A stretch of 64,000 nucleotides of DNA from Epiperipatus broadwayi. Its lineage: Eukaryota; Onychophora; Udeonychophora; Euonychophora; Peripatidae. The stretch is taken from positions 930,001 through 994,000 of the forward strand of contig JAQFVV010012490.1 of assembly GCA_028023455.1 (NCBI GenBank). The letters are read 5' to 3'. Under the pieces are notes generated by a model. It worked only from the letters and a program-made list of their open reading frames with translations, was not told the DNA's origin and did not search any database. The translations under genes were made by a program, and so were the position numbers. Below are positions 1 to 11,010 of the stretch, one piece after another (positions within the stretch are counted from its first letter, which is position 1; the number at the start of each line of letters is the position of its first letter).

Positions 1-1254
1 CAATATATAATTACAGGTAAAATCCCTATCATCACAAATTTTCAAATAAACATTTCCTGTTTTCAAGTCAATATGTATAATGCTTGGGACTGTTTTTGTT
101 TCTCCAGAATAGTCTAAAGACTTATTTGAATTGAAACACCTATTGTAGTAAGGAAATTGACTGCAATGGTATGTTGACTAGATATTTTGAGGTTTTATTA
201 ATCAACTATCTGGCTGGGGGATTTAACTATTAATGGGTTGTTTATACACGTATATCATATTTTGAAATTCTGAAAAAGCTAAAATCAGTAACTTTTCCTA
301 AATTCATTTATTTTTGTTTTTATAAAATATTTGCTTATCAATAGTTGTTCTTTATTAAAATTAAAACTGCAAAATTTTTATATGTTCATTCATCACCTGT
401 GTTATTCACCTCCAAATCATAAGTCTTTGACTTAGTAAATGAGACTTATGCAAAGCATTACAATCAGAATGACATTGCTTTGGGTGAGATGAAAATCTAT
501 CAGAAGATAAGTCTGTTTTATAGCAGTCAAGATAATTTCTGGTCTAATGATGTATATTAAAATCACTGTTATTAAAAAGCTAGTAATTGTATTTGAGTTG
601 ACCGAATGCCAGACCATTGATTCTCCCTCCCCCAACACACACCCAAAAATTAATTTCTAGAATATTTAGCACTGCACATCGTGCTCTTGATTGAATGCCT
701 CCACAAGTTAAGTGACCAAATTTATACTTAAATAAAATTGGAGTGAATAAGGCATGGGCATTCACTATTTCATCCTAGCTCAGATTAATAAAAAATGATC
801 ATTGGTCAAAGATTTTCTTTGTCTGTTTTCTTTTTTTCTCCTGAAAATTTTTTAAAATTATTTGTTCCCTAATTGTTTTTAATTAAGATATGAACATTGA
901 AAGTCAGAAATCCAATGTGCACAGTAATTGTTTTTACTATAAAGTGCTATTAAAATGGTTTAGTATCTTTGGACTTCTCCATAGAATTTCATTTATAACT
1001 TGTACTGCAGCTACACCTTAATTTTGTGACTGGGCAATTATGTAGCCTACAACTATTGTAACTATCCAATTTTTGTATTCTTGAACCTAAATATTTAAAT
1101 TATTTGACTAATCTCATAAAAATAAAAATTACAAACATTCTCAAATTGCATTAGGGAAGGGGGAAGCATAATTTGTGATTCATTTTAGAGATAATAATAT
1201 ACAAAATAAAACTCTAATTTCATTCATATCTAATTATGTACCAATAAAAGCTAA
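1..1254. other. no recognisable gene or repeat
   Basis: AT-rich sequence with stop codons in all frames and no repeat shared with the rest of the window. It could be part of the long intron upstream of the SPTLC2-like exon at 26166. Confidence 0.6.
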
Positions 1255-1258
1255 ATAC

Positions 1259-2873
1259 TGTGACACGACAACTTTCTTTCTTCCCCTACTAACTGAATTT
1301 TAGTTATTAGAATCGTCGTCGAGGGCGCCACCAAGGATTTCTCTCTTGGAACCTGGTCACATAACTTTACATAAACCTGGTCTTTATTTATTTTCGAACG
1401 ACGATTCACTGATTATAAACTTTGATTATAATCTCACAGGGGTTTTCCTTTAAGAACACTAATTATTATAAATAATTCAAGAATACGTTGGACAAAAAAA
1501 AAAAAAAACTTTTAATTTCTTTTACTACTATTTATTATTAATAACCTTATAATTCTATCCGATCCAGAAAGAACTGACTTACAATTTCTGATTTTCCCTC
1601 TGTTTACTTTCTAATTATGCTTCCCAAATATTTACCATAGATTTACTCGCGCCTACACTAATACTGCGAATTCTAGCAGACGTGTATATAAGACGACTTA
1701 TAGTATTTTTAATCTTTCCCGAAGTTTATTTTTAAACTCCACTTTCTTTGGTAAATAAATAAATTGCAAAAATCTTACAATGAACGTATAAGTGTCTTTC
1801 GTTTTCTTATACTTTCAATTCTTTCCTTATTTTCTACTAACAAACGAGTAACGCCCCAAGGTTCTCTGTTACTTGGCGACGCACTTTTATACCCCCACCC
1901 TGTTGTTACTCTCTAGATCGAATAGATATTAAATAATTTAAATACAGTTATTCCAATATTTCATAAAAAATATTGAACGAAAATTAACATTAATAGATTG
2001 CAATATTAAACAAATTTATTTCCCCCCTCTATTGTTGAAACATTCGTAATAAACATAATAAATGAAAATTAAATTAAAGATAAAGTTCTATTACGCTTTA
2101 CTTAGAGTTCTCATTAATTGAAAAGTTTATAATTACCCTGATCGATCAGAGCGGAGTGGCCTGATTTTCATAGGTTTTACATTCCATTGGTCGTGCCTTT
2201 GTCCTTGTACCTGCGAATTCCATGAGTGTTCCTTTAGTGGTCCGGCTAGCAATATCCGTTTCTTCCATTCCATAACTCTCTCGATAGCTTCATTCAGATG
2301 GAGTGGCGGTCAATTCCCCAAAGGGGAAGGTTGTGATAACTTTAGCCGCTATACATTTGACAAGAGTCCGTAAAATTAAATTTCAATAATAATAATTTTT
2401 ATTGTTCGAAACACAGCTGCTTTCTTTATTGTCCTTGCTGGTCTCTAAAGTCAACTCATCTCTCTATAAGCGATCTTATCTCCACTCTTTCTTATCTTTT
2501 TTTTTTAATTAGCGTAATAGCAGTTACTAACCAAATATTTTTACTTTGTGAAAGTTTCAACAATAGAGTATAATTACTACCAAGAATCTAATTTTGTTTT
2601 CTTTTCCCCACCCTTTTATCTTTCGAATTTTTCTCCCTTTTAATTAAACACTTTTAACATTTTTTTTTTTTTTTTTAATAAATTATATTCAATTTTATTT
2701 GTTTATTTCAAAATAAAAGTTCAAAATTTTTACCCTTTCCATTAAATCAAAACCATTTGTTAATTAATTTTTTTTTTTTTCATTTTACAAACTATTTAAC
2801 TTCAAAAATATTTATGACAAATTATAAATATGTGAGCTTATATATATATGAGCTGACTTAAAATATCAGCTCA
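1259..2873 (-). repeat. 3' LTR of the gag-only element
   Basis: 1615 bp in plus-strand order, from tgtgacacgac to tatcagctca. It is nearly identical to 4124-5736. Differences include G/A changes near 1317 and 1846, an extra ct near 2280, and poly-A/poly-T length variation. Just inside it, toward gag, lies the modestly purine-rich minus-strand stretch AAATGGGGCAA, a candidate polypurine tract. Confidence 0.93.
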
Positions 2874-2912
2874 TTGCCCCATTTGTCATAAAAAAAACAA
2901 TAAAAAAAAACT

Positions 2913-3923
2913 TTAATTGCCCCGCGGTGACTTGTTCCAATTTTTCTTGGGGTTATAGTTACTCGTACTCGCGGGTTCGTTACAGTTCTCCCATCTAACT
3001 TTACTTTCTCCACCTACCCCCTGGTCCTCCCATTCTATATCTTGTAATATTTCTAATGCTTCCTCAATGGATAACTGACGGTTTTCGGCCAACTTACGTT
3101 GCACACTTGACGGAAGGTTAAATCTGATAGTTTGCACTATCTGGAATTGATCCATCGGATATGCCTCCAAGGCTCTCAATTTTGCCGCTTGACATTGAAA
3201 AAACTGACTGTACATACCGTCTTTGTCCGCTTTATACTTTTCTTGCGATATCTTCATGCGTATGGTTTCTTGTTTCTCAACGCTCCAAAACCCTCGCAAA
3301 ATCATAGTTTGATATTCTTGGAATGTAGGGGGTTTGTAATTTACCGCCTTCCACCATTCCCTAGCGGCACCACTCAAATGGCTCGTTGCTATTATGATCT
3401 CTTTTTCTTTCGACCTATGGACGTAGAAAAAATCATCTAGACTGTCCAGGTAGTCAAAGGGGCTTTCCTCCCTTTCCCCTTTAAATGTTTTTATGTGTAT
3501 AAATTTCGCCAACGTGACCCTATCGAACTCTTCTTCTCCAGATTCGTTGAGCTTTTTTTTTATTACCTCTATCTCTCGGTTTATTTGTATAGCCTTCTTG
3601 TTCAGGATTTCTTTAGTTTCCCCTGTAAACTGCTCTGTCTCTTCGTTTTCTACCTTTTCTTTCTCTTTACTGACTTTATGGTCCTCTGGGTCTACGACTT
3701 CCCTCTTGTTTTCATTGTTCCTATTCTTTTCCCTCTCTTTTAATTCATTCACATCTTTCCTCAATTCTTGTATCATGCCTTTCATTTCTTTTATTTCTTT
3801 ACGGTCTTCCATTACACTTTCTTTGAGCTCAGCGATAGCTTTCAATATTTCTTGCAACTGACACCGCTCGGGGTTTTTAAATGTTACCACCGGGCTTTCC
3901 ATGCTACTTTCATCCTCACTCAT
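2913..3923 (-). CDS. Gag-like capsid protein of LTR retrotransposon, 336 aa
   Basis: Intact ORF of 336 residues. The ATG at 3921-3923 is the first in frame after the leader that follows the primer-binding site. Residues ~20-115 are a highly charged, heptad-like coiled coil rich in Glu and Lys (for example MKGMIQELRKDVNELKERE). Residues ~140-310 resemble the retrotransposon Gag/capsid family: the FKGEREESPFDYLDSLDDFF segment, LSGAAREWWK with its capsid-type tryptophans, and LPSSVQRKLAENRQLSIEEA. The protein ends in a basic tail (KKNWNKSPRGN) with no CCHC zinc knuckle, so it is probably cut just before the nucleocapsid. Inferred role: assembly of a virus-like particle packaging the element RNA. 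It is alone between two LTRs, so expression should start in the right-hand LTR. Domestication is unlikely because both LTRs and the target duplication are intact. Family placement (Ty3/gypsy-like) is inferred from the fold motif only. Confidence 0.82.
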   Translation of the reverse strand: MSEDESSMESPVVTFKNPERCQLQEILKAIAELKESVMEDRKEIKEMKGMIQELRKDVNELKEREKNRNNENKREVVDPEDHKVSKEKEKVENEETEQFTGETKEILNKKAIQINREIEVIKKKLNESGEEEFDRVTLAKFIHIKTFKGEREESPFDYLDSLDDFFYVHRSKEKEIIIATSHLSGAAREWWKAVNYKPPTFQEYQTMILRGFWSVEKQETIRMKISQEKYKADKDGMYSQFFQCQAAKLRALEAYPMDQFQIVQTIRFNLPSSVQRKLAENRQLSIEEALEILQDIEWEDQGVGGESKVRWENCNEPASTSNYNPKKNWNKSPRGN

Positions 3924-4077
3924 ATTTTATTCTTTTGTTTTATTTAATTTTATATTCGAACTCATAACCTTCCCTACGAGAATACTGACGTACCACCACC
4001 ATCTGAAATCCACCTCCTTACTAAAAAATTTACTCTCTCTTTTAACTCTAATCTCTGGGCGTTTCTCTTGTTAACGA

Positions 4078-4095
4078 GCCCCACGTTGGGCGCCA
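4078..4095 (-). promoter_or_regulatory. primer-binding site matching tRNA-Lys
   Basis: On the minus strand this reads TGGCGCCCAACGTGGGGC, the 18-nt complement of a tRNA-Lys(1,2) 3' end used as primer by many retroelements. It sits 28 bp inside the 5' LTR, a larger gap than the usual few bases. It would prime minus-strand DNA synthesis. Confidence 0.85.
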
Positions 4096-4123
4096 TTTTC
4101 TAGCTTTCCCCTCCTCACTCCTC

Positions 4124-5736
4124 TGTGACACGACAACTTTCTTTCTTCCCCTACTAACTGAATTTTAGTTATTAGAATCGTCATCGAGGGCGCCACCAAG
4201 GATTTCTCTCTTGGAACCTGGTCACATAACTTTACATAAACCTGGTCTTTATTTATTTTCGAACGACGATTCACTGATTATAAACTTTGATTATAATCTC
4301 ACAGGGGTTTTCCTTTAAGAACACTAATTATTATAAATAATTCAAGAATACGTTGGACAAAAAAAAAAAAACTTTTAATTTCTTTTACTACTATTTATTA
4401 TTAATAACCTTATAATTCTATCCGATCCAGAAAGAACTGACTTACAATTTCTGATTTTCCCTCTGTTTACTTTCTAATTATGCTTCCCAAATATTTACCA
4501 TAGATTTACTCGCGCCTACACTAATACTGCGAATTCTAGCAGACGTGTATATAAGACGACTTATAGTATTTTTAATCTTTCCCGAAGTTTATTTTTAAAC
4601 TCCACTTTCTTTGGTAAATAAATAAATTGCAAAAATCTTACAATGAACGTATAAGTGTCTTTCGTTTTCTTATACTTTCAATTCTTTCCTTATTTTCTAC
4701 TAACAGAGTAACACCCCAAGGTTCTCTGTTACTTGGCAACGCACTTTTATACCCCCACCCTGTTGTTACTCTTTAGATCGAATAGATATTAAATAATTTA
4801 AATACAGTTATTTCAATATTTCATAAAAAATATTGAACGAAAATTAACATTAATAGATTGCAATATTAAACAAATTTATTTCCCCCCTCTATTGTTGAAA
4901 CATTCGTAATAAACATAATAAATGAAAATTAAATTAAAGATAAAGTTCTATTACGCTTTACTTAGAGTTCTCATTAATTGAAAAGTTTATAATTACCCTG
5001 ATCGATCAGAGCGGAGTGGCCTGATTTTCATAGGTTTTACATTCCATTGGTCATGCCTTTGTCCTTGTACCTGCGAATTCCATGAGTGTTCCTTTAGTGG
5101 TCCGGCTAGCAATATCCGTTTCTTCCATTCCATAACTCTCGATAGCTTCATTCAGATGGAGTGGCGGTCAATTCCCCAAAGGGGAAGGTTGTGATAACTT
5201 TAGCCGCTATACATTTGACAAGAGTCCGTAAAATTAAATTTCAATAATAATAATTTTTATTGTTTGAAACACAGCTGCTTTCTTTATTGTCCTTGCTGGT
5301 CTCTAAAGTCAAGTCAACTCATCTCTCTAAAAGCGATCTTATCTCCACTCTTTCTTATCTTTTTTTTTTAATTAGCGTAATAGCAATTACTAACCAAATA
5401 TTTTTACTTTGTGAAAGTTTCAACAATAGAGTATAATTACTACCAAGAATCTAATTTTGTTTTCTTTTCCCCACTCTTTTATCTCTCGAATTTTTCTCCC
5501 TTTTAATTAAACACTTTTAACATTTTTTTTTTTTTTTTAATAAATTATATTCAATTTTATTTGTTTATTTCAAAATAAAAGTTCAAAATTTTTACCCTTT
5601 CCATTAAATCAAAACCATTTGTTAATTAATTATTATTTTTTTTTATTTTACAAACTATTTAACTTCAAAAATATTTATGACAAATTATAAATATGTGAGC
5701 TTATATATATATGAGCTGACTTAAAATATCAGCTCA
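4124..5736 (-). repeat. 5' LTR of the gag-only element
   Basis: 1613 bp; carries the promoter for the gag transcript. It matches 1259-2873 almost base for base and is followed by the atac target duplication. Confidence 0.93.
4744..4751 (-). promoter_or_regulatory. TATA box in the 5' LTR
   Basis: The minus strand reads GGGTATAAAAGTGCG, a strong TATA box conserved in both LTRs (the other copy is at 1884-1891). A start ~25-30 bp downstream would give a U3 of about 1 kb and an R/U5 of about 0.6 kb. Confidence 0.55.
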
Positions 5737-5740
5737 ATAC

Positions 5741-6115
5741 CTAAACATTTAATAACCTCTTAATTCTTATGATATTTAAGATAATTTAGAGTTGAACCTA
5801 ACAATATGAAAAATTAGGTAAAAATATTATTCATTAGTAACTCTTTTGTCTTACTTTCAAATAATTCAAATTAATGATATGAAAAAAGATATAGAAAGTA
5901 TCTTTCATATTAGGAACAAAGAAATTATAATTCTTTAACATACCACTCAAAAGAAAATTACTTCTTATATTTTTTTATATTCATTAATTATAAAATTGTT
6001 AATTATAAAGCACCCATTACATTAAATATTAGAAATATACTTCAAATAATATATATAAACATGCTTTATAAAAATGTTTTCAATTTAATAATTCAAGGAA
6101 ATTACTTTAATATGT
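5741..6115. other. no recognisable feature
   Basis: AT-rich flank of the LTR element. No ORF or repeat seen. Confidence 0.6.
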
Positions 6116-6209
6116 TGATTTTCCCAGTATCATTATCTAATCTAATTGTTGCTGTTGCATTTTTATAAATATTCTTTAAAATATGACAATATCTTGGATC
6201 TATACCTGA
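6116..6209 (-). mobile_element. short fragment of the RTE LINE reverse transcriptase
   Basis: This 94-bp stretch is nearly identical to the reverse complement of RTE copy 1 at about 8800-8875 (the segment encoding ILKNIYKNATATIRLYNDTG) and to copy 3 near 51475-51560. Both ends stop abruptly. It lies only 0.7 kb from copy 1 in the opposite orientation. Confidence 0.85.
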
Positions 6210-6899
6210 ATGATATCTCTAGAATTGTCATTATGATGAATTATAGCATTTTCCTGTAGATTTCAACAATTATTAACTTATGGGGTTGTGATCAAACAGA
6301 AAACAGTGGCAAACTTAAAGGAGATAATAAATATACTTGAATTTATTTACTGGTTAGAATCTCTACAGATTTTCTAATATAATGTTTGTGAGTAGTTAGG
6401 TGGTTTAATGAATCTATAAATGAATTTCTAAATAGACAAATTTTAATATATATCACCCAACAGAGACACTTAAATATTTACCAACTTCACAATATCAACT
6501 AATAAACTATAATTTACTTTGATTAATCATTAATATTTGATTTAATGCAAGAAATTGTCTTCACTCAGGAGGTTACAAATTTCTTGTCATCCTATTAATT
6601 GAAAGGAAACCCTTTGATTCCTCTTGGAGGCCTTAAAGAAACTGATCAAGACAAATTCTTAATGTCCACTCCATACGTTCTTGTCATTGCAGCTGTTATT
6701 ACTATGTGATTATTCATATAGTATATAAATATGGATGAGCTGCTCACCAACACATTAGCCAGTACGACAAGGTTATTGGATTTTTACCTGAGATTAAGAT
6801 CAAAAAACACCATGGACTTTTGTGTAAATGATAATATTTTTCCAATATATATACAATTATGACAGACAAAAATAAATCATGGCCCTTATTCCCAGGAGA
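6210..6899. other. no recognisable feature
   Basis: No coding potential or shared repeat seen. It may include the decayed 5' part of the following LINE. Confidence 0.5.
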
Positions 6900-6926
6900 C
6901 TGTAAAGTCACCAACCAAGGCAGCAG

Positions 6927-7720
6927 TTGGTGGCCGAAGGCAGAGGCTTCTCAGAACCCCTGATTGTGGACAGGCTGCCATTTGATGATGCCTTTTTTTA
7001 TTTAAGTACTTACAACAGATCACTTTCAAGTGAAGAAAGATTGCAAGAGTTAGAAGAAAAACTGTCTTATATTAAATGGGATATTATTGGACTTTGTGAA
7101 GTTAGAAGAAAAGGCGAAGAGACAATTGTTTTAAAAAGTGAACATGTACTTTATTATAAAGGCACAAATATTGGAAATACAAGTGGAGTAGTATTCATTA
7201 TAAATAAAAAGTGAAAGAACAACATTGTAGAGATTGATGGTGTATCGGACAGAGTGGCAAGATTAGTTATACAACTTAATAGCAGATACCAAATGCAGAT
7301 AATTCAGGTTTATGCCCCAACAAGTTCTCAAAGTGATGAAGTAGTAGAAGATTTTTATATGGATGCACAAAAGGCTTTTGATCAGAGTTAACAACATTTT
7401 AAAATTGTTATGGGAGACTTTAATGCTAGAATTGGTAAACAGATGAAAGTGCTGGCGGTAATTTTGGTTATGGTAATAGAAATGAGAGAGGACAGAGACT
7501 TGTGGAGTTTGCAGGAAAAGGAAAACTTTATATTATGAATTATTTTGAGAAAAATGTTAAAAGGAAATGGACATGGAAGCATCCAAATGAAAGTACAGCA
7601 GAATTGAATTATATTTTGACTAACAGAAAATACATATTTTAAGATTGGAATGTTCTTAATAAATTTAGCAGAGGAAGTGATCATCGGTTAGTAAGATGTG
7701 AAATACATGTTAATGCAAAA
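6927..7720 (+). pseudogene. RTE endonuclease domain, frameshifted
   Basis: The first open piece (6927-7214, 95 aa) contains LSYIKWDIIGLCEVRRKGEE and YYKGTNIGNTSGVVFIINKK, the N-terminal strands of an exonuclease/endonuclease/phosphatase fold, whose Glu in EVRR is a metal ligand. After the stop, further motifs follow in shifting frames: QIIQVYAPTS near 7300, MGDFNARIG near 7410-7435 and GSDHRLVR near 7675-7700. In intact LINEs this enzyme nicks the target DNA to prime reverse transcription. Here it cannot be made as one protein. Confidence 0.85.
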
Positions 7721-7910
7721 CTAGAGAGACAAAAATTATTAAGAAAAACAATATTTACAGTTGATATTCCTAATTTTCAGAAACATTCTAATGAATTTAA
7801 AATAGAACTTACAAATAGGTTTCAAGTATTAGTAGATTTTGAATATGATTCAGATTTGAATGAAATTAATATGAAAACAACTGATATACTTTTAAAAACT
7901 GCAACAGCAC

Positions 7911-9113
7911 TTGATCAATAAAATTTCTACTGAGACTAGAGAATTTATGAAGAAAAGAAGGAATATGAAGATATACAAAAATGATGTGTTAAAAAGAATT
8001 GAATATCTCAAATTTTGTAAAATGATGCAGAAAAAATTTGAAAATGATATAAGAAAGTATAACTGTGAACTAGCAAGGAAAGCAGCAGAAGGGAATGAAA
8101 GTCTCAAAAGTGTAAAACAACATTTTGGTATTGGTAGGAAATTCATATCTGCAATAAAAAAAAAAGCTGGAATTATTACTAAAAAGAGAGATGACATCAT
8201 GAAATGGATAGAAGACTTTTATGAAGAATTATATAGTAATAAAGAACAAATACCTCCTATATCTATGACATCTTCTGAATTACCCAGAATTTTGAATGAA
8301 GAAGTGAGACATGCAATTAAATATATGAAGAAAGAAAAGATTCCAGATAATAGTAGAATTATAATTGATATATTTAAAGAAGCAGGGGAAAAAATTGAAT
8401 TTTTTTTAGCAATGTTATATACCAAATGTCTAAATGATAAAGATGTACCAGATGATTGGAAGAATGCAGTATTAATATTAATATTTAAAAAAGGTGATAA
8501 AGAGGATATTAGAAATTACAGACCTATCAGCCTTTTATCAGTTACATACAAATTTTTTACCAAGATAATTACAACTCGTCTACAGAGAACATTGGATTTT
8601 CCCCAACCAAGAGAACAAGCTGGATTTAAAAGTGGCTTTAGTACAGGAGATCATATCCAGGTATTGAGAGAAGTTATAGAAAGGACAAATGAATATGAGT
8701 TGCCATTATGTTTTGGATTTGTAGACTATGAAAAGGCATTTGAATCTATAAACTTTTCTTCAGTGATTAAAGCATTGAATCATCAAGGTATAGACCCAAG
8801 ATATTATCAAATTTTAAAGAATATTTATAAAAATGCAACAGCAACAATTAGATTATATAATGATACTGGGAAAGTCAACATTGAGAAGAGTGTAAGACAG
8901 GGTGACTCCATATCTCCAAAACTTTTTACAGCAGTGCTGCAAGAAATATTTTGTGGATTAAAATGGGAAGCTAAAGGAGTGAAAGTAAATGGAGATTATT
9001 TAAGTCATTTAGATTTTGCAGATGATGTAGTTGTTTTTGCAACTTATGCATCAGAGCTGCAGGAAATGTTGCAGGAGTTATCAGATGAAAGTAGGACTAA
9101 AGATAAATGTTAA
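7911..9113 (+). pseudogene. RTE reverse transcriptase fragment, 400 aa
   Basis: An open frame of 400 codons holding most of the polymerase domain. Visible motifs in order are DWKNAVLILIFKKGDKEDIR, NYRPISLLSVTYKFFTKII, QAGFKSGFSTGDHI, FGFVDYEKAFESI (motif A aspartate), SVRQGDSISPKLFTAVLQEI (motif B) and LDFADDVVVFA (motif C, FADD instead of the common YADD, near 9014-9025). The first ~100 residues are the Lys-rich linker after the endonuclease. The first ATG is accidental, because the true protein would be continuous with the endonuclease upstream. The frame ends early at 9111-9113; homologous sequence continues in another frame at 9150. Enzymatic residues survive, but the element is not expressible as a whole. 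Confidence 0.88.
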
Positions 9114-9140
9114 AAGACTAAAGTAATGTTTAATGGATTT

Positions 9141-9510
9141 TCTTAAAATATGAAAATAAAGATTGATTATGATGAGTTAGAAGAAGTTAACAGTTACAAA
9201 CACCTTGGTCAGATTATTAATACAGATGGAAACATAATGGATGAAATTAATCGTAGAATTAAACTTGGTTGGAGTGCTTTTGGTAGAAATAACTTGATAC
9301 TAAAAGGAAATATACCTATGTGTTTGCTCAAAATATGAAAATAAAGATTGATTATGATGAGTTAGAAGAAGTTAACAGTTACAAACACCTTGGTCATATT
9401 ATTAATACAGATGGAAACATAATGGATGAAATTAAGCATAGGATTAAACTTGGTTGGAGTGCTTTTAATAGAAATAACTTGATACTAAAAGGAAATATAT
9501 CTATGTGTCT
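9141..9510 (+). repeat. 185-bp tandem duplication inside RTE copy 1
   Basis: The segment encoding MKIKIDYDELEEVNSYKHLG through GRNNLILKGN occurs twice head to tail with a 185-bp period (9141-9325 and 9326-9510). Copies 2 and 3 have it once, so the duplication is private to this copy. Confidence 0.9.
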
Positions 9511-9560
9511 GTAAAGGAAGATTTTTAATAAATGTGTTTTACCTGTTCTTACTTATGTAT

Positions 9561-10500
9561 CAATAATGAAAGAAAGAAACAGTGCACTGGCAAAGACAGT
9601 ACTATCAGGCTTCTGAATTTTAGGCTATTAAGATCATATATAATTTTCAATGATCATCCAATTTTGACAGGCAATGTCTTCCAAATTATTTATGAGGACT
9701 AATAGTTTTAATTTTAACAGTATACAAGCCTAACACGAGCATCAGTTTTGAAAGAAACTTTTTAAATTCCAACCATCAATAAAGATATTAAATGTATATA
9801 TATTTTGCTCTAAATCTTTTTTTTTTTTCTGACTCTGTATAATATCTTACTTTTCTCATATGGTACTTATTAAACCTATTATTTTGAAATTTCCTTGTGA
9901 GTATATGACATTTTTAGTTATTAAAATGATTCTAAAATTTTAAATACAATTTCAATAAATATTTATGCCTTTAATATTATTGTGAGAGGAAGTTTTGATA
10001 AACAGATCTTCGAATTATTGCTTGCGAGTAACAAGCACCGGTATACCCAGCACGCAAATAACACTTTATTTTTCGAAATAGTAATCTATAAACCGAAATA
10101 TAATTTATATTACTTTAAAATTTATTGAAAATATTAATTGAAAGTGTAAAAAAAAAAGTTTTACAAACAATAATCTTTTAAAATAATACATTTTTGAACG
10201 ATATACTGCCGTAGGAAAAAAAATTAGCTTTTTTTTTTAAAAAAAAAAACACAGACCGAAAATTACGTTTTGTTTTATTTAAAAAAAAAAAAAAACCACT
10301 TTTAGAGTAAATAATTAAAAAAACAGATCGCTTTTTACAAAGTCATACTTTAAAAATACATCGATTCATGAAATGGTGAAATAGAATGTAAAATTATTAC
10401 GTTTGACCGTATATTTAAATAGTTATGACTTTATAAATTATTCACCCCTGTACATTATAGGCCCTGAATGTTTTAAGTACTATGTTCATAAACGTTAGCA
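9561..10500. other. no gene; homopolymer-rich AT sequence
   Basis: Contains several long A and T runs (10150-10310). No ORF or shared repeat identified. Confidence 0.6.
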
Positions 10501-10504
10501 ATGA

Positions 10505-10803
10505 GGCATTTAGAGGTTGCTGTTTTTACCGTGTGTAACGTGGAGAAACAGCGCCGCGTAGTGGGCTAGAATCTTGGTAGTTTCTGATAGCAGATGACAC
10601 ATAAGCGAGATGTGTTTACGGCAATCAGCGCCACCTAGGTTCTTGCTAGCAGAAGATGTAAGCTGCCGGCTAGCTTGTGGAGGGTTCCTGTGCGTACGCA
10701 TGGTGAACAGCCATCTAGCGGCAGAAAAAACGTCGTCTGCTTTCAAGGCCCCTACCCTGTATGTTCTGTGTAAAAACACAGAAACAGCACCTCTAGCGGC
10801 CAC
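10505..10803. other. GC-rich island with CTCF-like motifs and imperfect terminal inverted repeats
   Basis: About 300 bp of clearly higher GC content than its surroundings. Motifs matching the CTCF core CCRSYAGRKGGC occur on the minus strand at 10710-10724 (CCGCTAGATGGC, exact), 10628-10639 (CTAGGTGGCGC) and 10788-10803 (CCGCTAGAGGTG, one mismatch). A weaker one is at 10551-10565. The two edges are imperfect inverted repeats (AGAGGTTGCTGTTT at left, AGAGGTGCTGTTT on the opposite strand at right). It may therefore be a small DNA transposon that carries insulator-like sites. Two ~97-aa ORFs here look like chance products of the GC content. Confidence 0.5.
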
Positions 10804-11010
10804 ATAGCAGGTCAGGTTAAAGTACTGAATATTATAATAAAGAACTTCAGTAAAGTTTGTAATTTATTAAAAATTACTACTAAAATAGTCACTATATACA
10901 AAATAAAATAATAAAACAAAATAAAAAGTGAATGAAATACTAAATTCATTATAGAGTAAAACTTGAGATACGTAAGTTAGTGGTTTAAAGTCAGTGCATT
11001 GTAGTATTAT

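Larger units (their letters stand above)
1255..5740 (-). mobile_element. LTR retrotransposon encoding only gag (TR-GAG type), with 4-bp TSD
   Basis: Two near-identical ~1.6-kb direct repeats (1259-2873 and 4124-5736) flank a 1.25-kb internal region on the minus strand. Read in that direction, each LTR begins TGAGCTGATA and ends GTGTCACA, so it has the TG..CA termini of LTR elements. The 4-bp sequence atac lies immediately outside both ends (1255-1258, 5737-5740), as expected for an integrase-made target duplication. The internal region holds a primer-binding site and an intact gag ORF but no protease, reverse transcriptase, RNase H or integrase. The gag stop codon lies only about 40 bp from the 3' LTR, so pol is absent rather than decayed. 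The two LTRs differ at only about 15-20 places, mostly transitions and small indels, so the insertion is fairly young. It must depend on another element for reverse transcription and integration. Confidence 0.9.
6900..9560 (+). mobile_element. RTE-type non-LTR retrotransposon, copy 1 (broken)
   Basis: Order along the plus strand: a GC-richer leader also seen in copy 3, an apurinic endonuclease domain (6927 to about 7720), a reverse transcriptase (7911-9113), then a C-terminal segment that is tandemly duplicated. It breaks off near 9560, whereas copy 2 continues 430 bp further to a repeat-like 3' tail. Many codons survive, but frameshifts and stops (first at 7212-7214) make it a pseudo-element. 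Copies 2 (33366-34566) and 3 (50614-55040) and the fragment at 6116 are the same family. Assignment to the RTE clade rests on the KWDIIGLCEVRR start of the endonuclease, MGDFNARIG, FADD in the polymerase active site, and the short ATTGATAATGATGA-like tail of the other copies. Confidence 0.88.

Noticed and set aside
3132-3861. ORFs of 82-122 codons on the plus strand
   Set aside because: They lie antisense to the gag gene and are shadows of its codon composition.
2913-3923. Domesticated gag gene (Arc-like)
   Set aside because: Intact flanking LTRs, primer-binding site and 4-bp TSD show an ordinary insertion.
4071-4274. 67-codon minus-strand frame overlapping the primer-binding site
   Set aside because: It spans LTR and primer-site sequence and has no protein similarity; non-coding leader.
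10510-10807. Overlapping 97- and 65-codon ORFs on opposite strands
   Set aside because: Long frames are expected in this GC-rich patch; no protein motif, and repeat-like edges.
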